From positions 17,201,354-17,265,353 of the forward strand of contig OU744449.1 in the NCBI GenBank assembly GCA_916610825.1: DNA of 64,000 nucleotides. The letters run 5' to 3'. The position numbers were made by a program, and so were the translations under genes. The DNA comes from Haliclystus octoradiatus. Its lineage: Eukaryota > Cnidaria > Staurozoa > Stauromedusae > Haliclystidae. The notes beneath the pieces were generated by a model. That model did no database searches. It was not told the DNA's origin and saw only the letters and a program-made list of their open reading frames with translations. Each line of letters starts with the position of its first letter. Within the stretch, counting starts at the first letter, position 1. Shown here one piece after another: positions 56,518 to 64,000 of the stretch.

Positions 56518-57252
56518 TTATTTTGCTAGACTGCTGTCCCAAGGATCAGTAAGTCTACGTTTAGTCAATCTCTTCCTTCTTTTTTCCATAAACTCACCCA
56601 CCAGATATAAACAACTTGCTAAAATGATCACAGCAGAAAAGAACATGACGCGTCCTGCCCATGAAAGTTTTGCTAACACCCCATAAGCCCAAATATTTGC
56701 ACTCATGCCGATGTAGACTACAAAGGTGATATATGCTAAACAAAAACCAAGCATAAATCCCATGCCAGACTTTCTTGACGAATAACGATGTGATGTAAGC
56801 CAATATTCAAGAGCAACTGCAACAATGGGTAATGTATGTGCGGTGTGGTTGTATGCACCGTGTAATTTGATATACTTTGTAGCAATTCGAGGAAATACAA
56901 ACTCTCTGTTGATGGCGAACAATCCCCAGAACATCAGAGGGATGAAAGAACCAACTGGAAATACAATCGACGAAAATAGAAAGTCTCTGATATTGACAAC
57001 ATTTCGCAAACATTTGTGATTTGTAAATGCAAACTTAGGGAACAGTACAATAACATCACAGATAAATGCAACAAAGTAGTATAACGACTGCAGATTCAAC
57101 CCTATGAACGTCAGGTATTTCCATCTGCCGCCGAGGGTATTCGTACTATTTGGAATAAATATGTAACCAACATTGTAGATCAATGCACCACAAAACAGCA
57201 CAAATGCACACACGTGGTAAGGTAGCAACAACCGACTTTTATCTTTTATCAT
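56518..57252 (-). CDS. AIG1/ADTRP-type membrane hydrolase, intronless
   Basis: 244 residues in one exon from MIKDKSRLLLPYHVCAFVLF. It is closer to vertebrate AIG1 than its neighbour: the predicted nucleophile Thr48 is in GGRWKYLTF and the full NHTAHT motif holds catalytic His139. About six hydrophobic segments are present, with FWGLFAINREFVFP, YSSRKSGMG and a basic C-terminal tail (KRRKRLTKRRL). The expected role is hydrolysis of bioactive fatty-acid esters at an intracellular membrane. It converges on the paralogue at 52450-53181 with about 3.3 kb between them and diverges from TMEM26. It is clearly diverged from that paralogue, so this is not a recent tandem copy. Confidence 0.93.
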   Translation of the reverse strand: MIKDKSRLLLPYHVCAFVLFCGALIYNVGYIFIPNSTNTLGGRWKYLTFIGLNLQSLYYFVAFICDVIVLFPKFAFTNHKCLRNVVNIRDFLFSSIVFPVGSFIPLMFWGLFAINREFVFPRIATKYIKLHGAYNHTAHTLPIVAVALEYWLTSHRYSSRKSGMGFMLGFCLAYITFVVYIGMSANIWAYGVLAKLSWAGRVMFFSAVIILASCLYLVGEFMEKRRKRLTKRRLTDPWDSSLAK

Positions 57253-57962
57253 TGTTAGTTCCTGCAGCAATATCGGTGCTTCTGTTCATAATATGATTTA
57301 TATGTCGTTCTCTGCGCATTGCACAACAACACACGTGACAACAACAAGGCAATCGCAGTCTTACTACCGTGACCGTGACCATTACTTGTCTCAGAAACTG
57401 TGAAACATTTTAAATAATAAAAAGCCATCCATTTCTTTAGTCTTTTCAAATTCTATGACATGATTGGCTGTTTTAATTCCTGAAAAAATTTTATAGAAAT
57501 GGAAAGGAAATTCCTTTATTCCATTCTTAACACGGCACTTCCTTGCCCCTGTTCGGCCTGTGTTCGGCCCCTCTACTTAAATGCAGTATTGGGGTAACCA
57601 CACCGCGTAACCACTCCGCGCTGATCCGGTGTCATTGATAGAGTTGCATGAAGTTTACGATAGAGTTGACGGTGTAATAAATAGAAATTATTGAAAAGAT
57701 AAATCGCAGTGTTTTATTGGTAATGCGATCCGTGACTTATTGTTCAACCGAAGATCTATAAACATCATCACATTTGCATATCCAAACATTAGCTTTTCCT
57801 ATTGGTTGCTATGACACTAACATGGTTTTGTCAACTTCAGTTGCCTTGTGTGTTTCGATTGCTCTTTTCGTATGTTGTGCTACAACAATATTAAAAATTG
57901 TATTAAAATCCTCTCGTTCTCAATACTGGCATATACCAGTGCATATATAGCCGCCGTTGCTG
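57253..57962. promoter_or_regulatory. Divergent intergenic region, AIG1-like gene and TMEM26
   Basis: Start codons of the two divergent genes are about 710 bp apart. The centre (57530-57620) is richer in GC (CTTGCCCCTGTTCGGCC and CCGCGTAACCACTCCGCGC) than its surroundings, so it may act as a shared promoter. No precise element can be named. Confidence 0.45.
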
Positions 57963-58312
57963 ATGGCTAAGCTCCTTGGTTTGTTATTGAAACATTTGTT
58001 TCCAAGGTTACTTTTTCTTGTTCATGGATTATTATCAATTGTTATGGTAGTTGAGTTATCAGGTGATACTAATTATTGGTGGTTGTCGATTTGCTTGGCT
58101 TTAATTGTAGTAGAAGGGGTTTACAATGCTGTTGTCAGGAAAGGAAGGGAGTTTGACTGGTAAGCTTGAATATTTAAAAATCTGCTGTCTGAAGTCCTGA
58201 TGTCAATATTGCATACTGTCATCCATGCATACAATCAGATTATTCAGATACAATATACACTTCTTCGATCTTTGAAAACTGTTTTGTAAAAACTAGCAGG
58301 CTTTCTGAATAT

Positions 58313-58345
<33 letters not shown>

Positions 58346-61300
58346 CCCATTCATTTATTGAATAGAAATAATTACTGTATATTTAGCCACTTATATTTGT
58401 ATAACCATCTCTCGTGCATCATTTATACCTGATAATTCCGGATGGCTAAGGCTTTAATATGATTTACACGTGTAGTTAGGTAATTAGAATAAGGTTCAGA
58501 TTTAACAAGGCCATTTATAGCATTTTGTGTCAGAGCCTCTTGAGTTTCTTTTCCATTGCAGTAATTGACACCCCAATTGAGATTCATTAGAACATCTGCT
58601 TTTAGTAAGGGTCATTAAACACCGTTTAATATTTTTATTAAAGTAACCTCATTCCATAACGAATAAACGACCATCGCGCGCGAACTGCGCGTGACGCTTC
58701 AATTAGAGCCTTGCAAGAAAAGAGACAAGTACAGCATAGCCGTCATATTTATCATCATACCAAAAGGTGACCTTTTTCAACCGGTATACAACGGGACTGG
58801 AAATGAACTAGAATCAATCATTATCAGATTTAGATCCAATCCAAGACAACAAAAAAATGTGAAAAAATGTGCACCGGAACTATTCCCAGGCCCTTTTGTC
58901 AAGGTTTAGTAGGTCATATAGAAACACAAACGAGATTTGACGACTATGTTGGCGATTGCTATATTATTTCAACTGAGGTACCGAGTACGCGGGGAGGTAG
59001 GTGTAGGTACGACGCTTATTATCTGAAAATCTGCACCATCACGTTTGTAGAGGATATATAATGTAGAACAGTTCAAAGACGACCACTCCTCTTGCGATTG
59101 ATTGTCCCAAAATAGAACAGGTGACGCTAAATGTCGACACACGGCTAGTGTTGTCATCGTGTATGACTTCTGACGGTACATTCAACTCATTTAATGTATC
59201 ATTTCTTCATAGGGTTTGTCCCAGTGCTTTTTTCTACTGCATCGTGTTGATAACAACTTTAGCAATCTATAGAATGAAGTCTGTCTCTTGCATTTTGAAT
59301 GACATATCAGAGACACAATGCCAGACGAAATTTGAGCCTACTTCATTCTCAGCTAAGGTATTGTAATACATACTCTGTCCGGTAGGTATATATATATATA
59401 TATATATATATGTATTAATAATTCGAAATTTCTCCTTATTTTTGCGTCTATAATTTATGTTCATTGGCTCATTTTTCTCTCTATGAAATTAGTCATTAGC
59501 TACTACTGACGTCATTTTCGACTATATATGGCCTGGATTACTTTACTTTATCATCAGTGCAACAAATTGCCGCATTGGAATTTGGACTCATAATATGAAT
59601 GTCTGTGAAGTTTAAGACCAGAGATTAGACTCATATTCGTCTGGACGAATAGTCAAATAGACCTATGTTGAAGCGCGTTAAGTAACGCTTCGCACAAATG
59701 CTGTGATATATAATAAAGTCTATAAAAAGCCGCAATATGTAATTATTATAAAGAAAATAAATGATCAAAACATACAAAATCGCACCAAAAAATTTAATTA
59801 ATCATTTGACCGCAGACTAACGCATAACTGATCAAATTAATCACGGGATGTTAATTGAACACTAACTTGTGAACGCATATTCAGATTAACGGTTGACAGG
59901 CTCAAGCCCCGCTTTCTTTTTACTGCCTCGTTTCATCACTTCCCAATCCATCAAGATGGGCATAACACAGAAGTGAGACTTGAGCAAGTCAAGATTAACG
60001 GTGGTTTCGAATGGGAAATCAAACAGACGCACATTCAAATTATCACGGGTGTAATCTAAAACTTTGGACGAATATTCAATTTAACAGGGTTTCGTATGGA
60101 ATATAAAAACAGATGAATACTCAAATTAACAGTGTTTCGTATGAAATATATAAAACAGACGCATCATTGAATCATGATTGAATAGATTGCCTGATGATCA
60201 ATTCGGCATGAAACTTTAAGTAGCAAACATGACTGACAAAAATCAGACGCATCTTCAAATTATCACGGGTGTGATCTAAAACTTTGGACGAACGAATATT
60301 CAAATTAATAAATTGACTCGTATTATAGAATATTCAATGCGCAAGCGCAACTATACTGTAAGACTCAGTCGTATACTGCATGGATTACTGATGTAAGTCA
60401 TAGACCTTTATAATTAATTCGAATAGTCTAAAGCTATATGGGTAGCTGTGTGTGGTCTGAAAATCAGACAAATATAAATACAGTATGGTGAAGCTTCATG
60501 CGTATAGTCAATTATTCATGCAAGGTTCTATATAGTATAAACCGTGTAACTGTTCAAGCATAATACATAACGGCAGTGCGGCCGCTAGCCTGGCGGATAG
60601 TTGATCTAGCATTAAATGAACGGCTATATTCTATTGCGTTTAGAAACTGATAATAAACATTATTTCTGATTTCAGCTTTTCAATTCAAGCAGCGATCAAC
60701 AAAGAGCTTCAATTATCGAGCAGACGGGAGTGCTTGTTTTGATCATTGGAAGATGGCTGTTACCAAAAGGATCGATTTCAAGAGAACAATTCTCACAGAT
60801 TTTATTAATTTATGTTGGCACAGCTGCAGATATCGTTGAAGTTTCAGAGTTATTCGGTGATGATAAAGTGAAAAGTTTGAAATCAGCTCGCCGTTCGATT
60901 TACATTGGATTAATGGTTGTCTGGGGATGGAGTGTGATGCAGTTCTCACTTACAATTGCGTTGCCAGAGCAAGGGTTAAAAGGGAGTGATGACGAAGACA
61001 ATGACGATGAGAAGGGAAATGAAGATAAAGCAGGTGTCAAATGGAGGCAGACCAATCAGGTGGCACCAATGTCTTATCTACATTATAAGTCAATGCTCAA
61101 ACAAGGATGGGATGTAAATAAGCCAGCAGCAGCATCGCCCAACGGTGCGGCTAAGAAACATCGAATGCCATTTAACATCAGAGATGATCCACCACCGCAT
61201 GATCAAGATACGGAGGATGATGACAATGCTTTTAGGATTCGTACGAAGGACATTAAAGATTGCTTTGTGAAACACCTTGAACTAATATCGATATTGATAC

Positions 61301-61626
61301 CGGTTGTGATGCAGGATGGTCCGTTTTTTATATTTAGATTTGTTCTTATTGTTCATTACAACGTCGTAACGGAAATGATAATTTTATTAACATGCAAAAA
61401 CGCTCTTGTCGTGGTCGTACAAATTTACCGTATTTTAATAATGTACTGTGCGGAACCCAAGGGTAAAGAACCAGACCTAGAAGATCCCTCTGTACGCATG
61501 CGTCTAGCATTAGCAACTAATAATAAACTATCTGGTCACTCACTTCAGAAAGCCACTGCAAGTTTAGCAGTACAGGCCTTATCAAGAATGCATTTGAAGG
61601 CAGCTAAAACAGAACACACCAAATAA
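57963..61626 (+). CDS. TMEM26: TMEM26-type multi-pass membrane protein
   Basis: Three exons in phase, 57963-58159, 59213-59357 and 60676-61626, give about 430 residues (human TMEM26 368). The family is predicted to span the membrane several times; its molecular role is not established. Exon 1 encodes the first two helices (RLLFLVHGLLSIVMVVEL). Exon 2 starts after TTCATAG and gives VCPSAFFYCIVLITTLAIY. Exon 3 carries the diagnostic LIIGRWLLPKGSISREQFSQ and GTAADIVEV, followed by WGWSVMQF and the last helices. Between them is an acidic insert (DDEDNDDEKGNEDKAG) absent from the vertebrate protein as I recall it, which accounts for the greater length. Exon 2 is the least certain piece but fits phase and position. 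Confidence 0.9.
58313..58342. repeat. GAT microsatellite with LINE-tail-like flank
   Basis: About ten GAT units preceded by TTTCTGAATATATGATG, similar to the LINE tails at 17720 and 53970. It is in TMEM26 intron 1. The rest of that intron (58160-59212) holds nothing recognisable. Confidence 0.7.
59383..59412. repeat. (TA)n microsatellite
   Basis: About 15 TA units, 25 bp after the exon 2 donor of TMEM26. Confidence 0.95.
60021..60303 (+). repeat. Direct repeats in TMEM26 intron 2
   Basis: TTCAAATTATCACGGGTGT followed by ATCTAAAACTTTGGACGAA occurs at about 60031-60070 and again at about 60252-60293. Between them TTTCGTATG-AATATA-AAACAGA segments repeat two to three times. This suggests a decayed tandem array of about 50-60 bp units. 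Confidence 0.7.
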
Positions 61627-61738
61627 TAACAGTTTAGCATATTATATTATATTATATTATTTTCAGTATTTAATATTTTCAAATTGATACTATCCAGTTT
61701 AACCTACTTAATTGTTTCTATATTAATTATTGTGTTAT
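61627..61738. other. 112-bp convergent gap, TMEM26 and GPCR
   Basis: Only 112 bp separate the two stop codons. It is AT-rich with TATTATATTATATTATAT. No AATAAA is visible on either strand, so both transcripts probably extend into each other. Confidence 0.7.
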
Positions 61739-63675
61739 TTAAAGATGTGATAAAGCTTCAACTGATTGATGGTCATCTTTTTTCTGGTATTCTCCATCAT
61801 ATTTCAATTGATTGTCATTGTCTGCCCCTGCGCCAAAGAGAGAACAAGACGAAGCAACATCACAGCTACTACTAGTATCATTGCCACGAGACCGCCGACT
61901 AGAGCCATTCACTTGAGAATGCATAGTGACTCTAAGGGTTTTAGCTGACTTGGAATTGGTTCCTTTTGGACTTGTTCGTAGAAACGGGCAGCAGCTGAAC
62001 AGTGCAATTAATTGTTGCTGATACTTGCGGTGCAGAAAGGCATAAATGATAGGGTTTAACGCACTGTTGATATACATACAGATCTCTGAGCAGAAGGCAA
62101 TTATCATCATGTAAGGAGGTGCTTCAAAATCATCTCCACCAACATAGAACAACATACTCATGACATTCTGTGGCAAATGGCACAAGGCAAAGACAACGAC
62201 TACGCAAATAAGCATTCGCAGAACTCGTTTGCGATGATCTTGTTTCTTGCACAATTTCTTTCTGATGTCAATTGACAGTTCCTCGTACCCAGGGGTCTTG
62301 TGATGCCACAGATATAAGAAGAGTCTCATATATATGAAATAAATCACAATCAACGGTAAGAAGTATTCCGCGCAAAGTAGAAAATACGTAAAGTAAGCAG
62401 CATGTTCCGGTTTGCGCCATCCGTGTTCCGCGCAATCCGGTTGAGTGGCATTGTTTACTTCAATATTAATTACTTTAGATACGTAAAGAATGGGAGACAT
62501 CACTGAAATAGATACTACCCAAATGACACCAATAAGGATGAGAATGGAACGGCGGCTGAGTTTTTTATCAAATGGGCAAATAATAGCCAAATACCTAAAG
62601 AAGAGGATAAAGCATTGAGACATTTAGTAAGGAATACATGTAACTATATGAACTTGTACAATGTATAACGTATATCACATCTTCCATCTATATGGATAGG
62701 ATAGGACACAGGATATCAAGACATGCAATGGGATCATTTATACGTCTTGCCAATCATTGTAGCATAAATACGATACTGTACAATGATAAAAAGACATAGA
62801 GACAACATCACATAGAAGACCTGCATCTGCCATTTTAGTAGAGCGGTGATCAAACCGATCTTTCTATAGGTAATTCTGATTGGTACAAGTGATTGACAGC
62901 TGTTGGCGAATAGAAAGGCTCCGAACAGTCTAACCCCCTGTGGGAGCTTCCATCGTTTCAGATCATAAAAAGATACCTCAAATACTTTTTATAAAAGGAC
63001 ATATTACCCAAAAAATTCATGAAAAAATTTAAGCAAAAATAAAAATAAATGAAATGAAAAAACAAAAACATTTACACTAGGTTAAACTCAGAATTTTCTT
63101 TTGGTACAGCATAACCTAATTTTTTTCCTTAACTTTGAAGAAGTTATCCTCTATATTTGAATGTCCCCGTATACCAAAAGTATGGAAGTTATCCCCATAC
63201 ACCAAACACTAGGAGAATGTTTAGATGGATAAATGTGGTTACTTGTATGTTGCATATGTGCATTGCTTTTATACTAATACCTATCAACAGCAATTGCTAC
63301 AAGGGTGAGAACGGACGCACTAACTGCCACACCCTGTAAAAATATTACTCCTTTGCAAGCGAGCGTAGATTCTATAACGTAAGGCTTGAACCATCTAACC
63401 AGTTCCACTGGCATACAAATAACAGATACTAGCAAATCACTGATTGCCATATTCAACAGGAAATAATTGGTGTGTGTCCTTAGGCGCTTTGTCGTTGCTG
63501 TGACAACAATCAACAGTAGATTACCGCAGAACGCGGCCAGGATAATTAACGAAAATACACTAATGCGAGTAATTTCCATGCCCTTTGAAGACCATAAGTC
63601 AGCATAGTAATTGCTAGCTAACGGAGGTGATGTAGAAGCATTAGCATCGTTGATGGTCGTAGTAATCGGATCCAT
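61739..63675 (-). CDS. Rhodopsin-class neuropeptide receptor (GPCR)
   Basis: Two coding exons, 63281-63675 and 61739-62594, give about 416 residues. They are joined within the DRY motif at the end of helix 3, a common intron position in this class. The N-terminus has possible glycosylation sites (NAS). Seen are GNLLLIVV (helix 1), NYFLLNMAISDLLVSVICMP (helix 2), the cysteines for the helix 3 to loop 2 disulphide (ACKGVIF and QPDCAEHGW), FALCHLPQN (helix 6, with His where Trp is usual), NSALNPIIYAF (helix 7, NPxxY) and FSCCPF, a possible palmitoylation site. The helix 2-3 region (QGVAVSASVLTLVAIAVDRY) is like neuropeptide FF, orexin and SIFamide receptors. The ligand cannot be told from sequence alone. 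The C-terminal tail is rich in Ser. Confidence 0.92.
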
Positions 63676-64000
63676 GACTGTTAATAAAAAGAAAATTTGA
63701 AATTTAAAGCAATAATGAATAATCGTGCTACAAGTAAAGATGTCATAAATCAGAAAGGAGCGTTGTTCGATACACTACTTACCAGAACGGTGTGGGCCGT
63801 TGAAGAGACCCATAGTTAATACCCAACACCCGCAATGGATTTTGGCACAGTCCCTCCGACTCACTGAATTCCCATGCAGTGGCCTGCATGGGAAGCGACA
63901 GGAATTCGAGATTTTCAGAGGAATTGAGTGTCAAAAGCCAACGAAAAGTACGACAACAGCAGGATGATTATATAAGAAATTGGAGGATCTAATTATCAGC
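63676..64000 (-). other. 5' leader of the GPCR gene
   Basis: On the - strand an acceptor (TTATTAACAG) lies two bases before the start codon. A donor GTAAGT follows 63783, so a non-coding exon upstream of 63783 is spliced by a 105-bp intron (63678-63782). Its left part and promoter run toward or past the window edge. Confidence 0.65.

Noticed and set aside
58691-58909. 72-codon frame in TMEM26 intron 1
   Set aside because: It shows no similarity to TMEM26. The exon at 59213-59357 supplies the missing helix in the right phase.

Overview
The window reads as an invertebrate animal nuclear genome, most likely a marine deuterostome such as an echinoderm or hemichordate (inference). It is AT-rich. 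Genes are broken by many GT-AG introns, the proteins match animal families, and the spaces are filled with short transposon remnants and AAT or GAT microsatellites. Nothing bacterial is present. All exon models below were built by hand from splice sites, reading phase and protein-family resemblance, without alignment software.

Layout: (1) about 1.8-14.2 kb, + strand: the 3' part (about 27 exons) of a Munc13-4/BAIAP3-type exocytosis priming protein. One of its introns is a 37-bp minisatellite that begins in the splice donor. (2) 14.55-25.73 kb, - strand: a complete ten-exon WDR45B (WIPI3) autophagy gene, convergent with the first gene and rich in hAT-like elements, a LINE fragment and foldback repeats. 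(3) About 26.9-27.6 kb, + strand: two exons of an unrecognised basic, probably coiled-coil protein. (4) About 30.7-30.9 kb, - strand: first exon of a small two-helix membrane protein resembling V-ATPase assembly factor Pkr1, head to head with (5) a two-exon SRSF2 splicing factor, 31.1-32.1 kb, + strand. (6) 33.4-52.0 kb, + strand: a complete 17-exon ABCA3-type lipid transporter of about 1,742 residues. Its 7.9-kb first intron holds a decayed antisense LTR retrotransposon. Intron 2 holds a 145-nt perfect palindrome, and intron 11 holds tRNA-derived SINE copies. (7) 52.4-57.3 kb: two intronless AIG1/ADTRP-type lipid hydrolase genes, tail to tail around a hAT element nested in an older LINE tail. 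(8) 58.0-61.6 kb, + strand: a three-exon TMEM26. (9) 61.7-63.7 kb, - strand: a rhodopsin-class neuropeptide GPCR whose stop codon lies only 112 bp from that of TMEM26.

The genes do not form one pathway. They include vesicle release (Munc13-4/BAIAP3), autophagy (WIPI3), splicing (SRSF2), lipid handling (ABCA3, two AIG1-like hydrolases), uncharacterised membrane proteins (Pkr1-like, TMEM26) and peptide signalling (GPCR). ABCA3 beside two lipid hydrolases is suggestive but may be chance. No wholly new molecular system is evident. The most unusual things are structural: the donor-anchored minisatellite, the perfect palindrome, a family of short hAT-like elements with exact 8-bp target duplications, a nested transposon, an LTR element with an unusual leader, and a coiled-coil gene I could not name.
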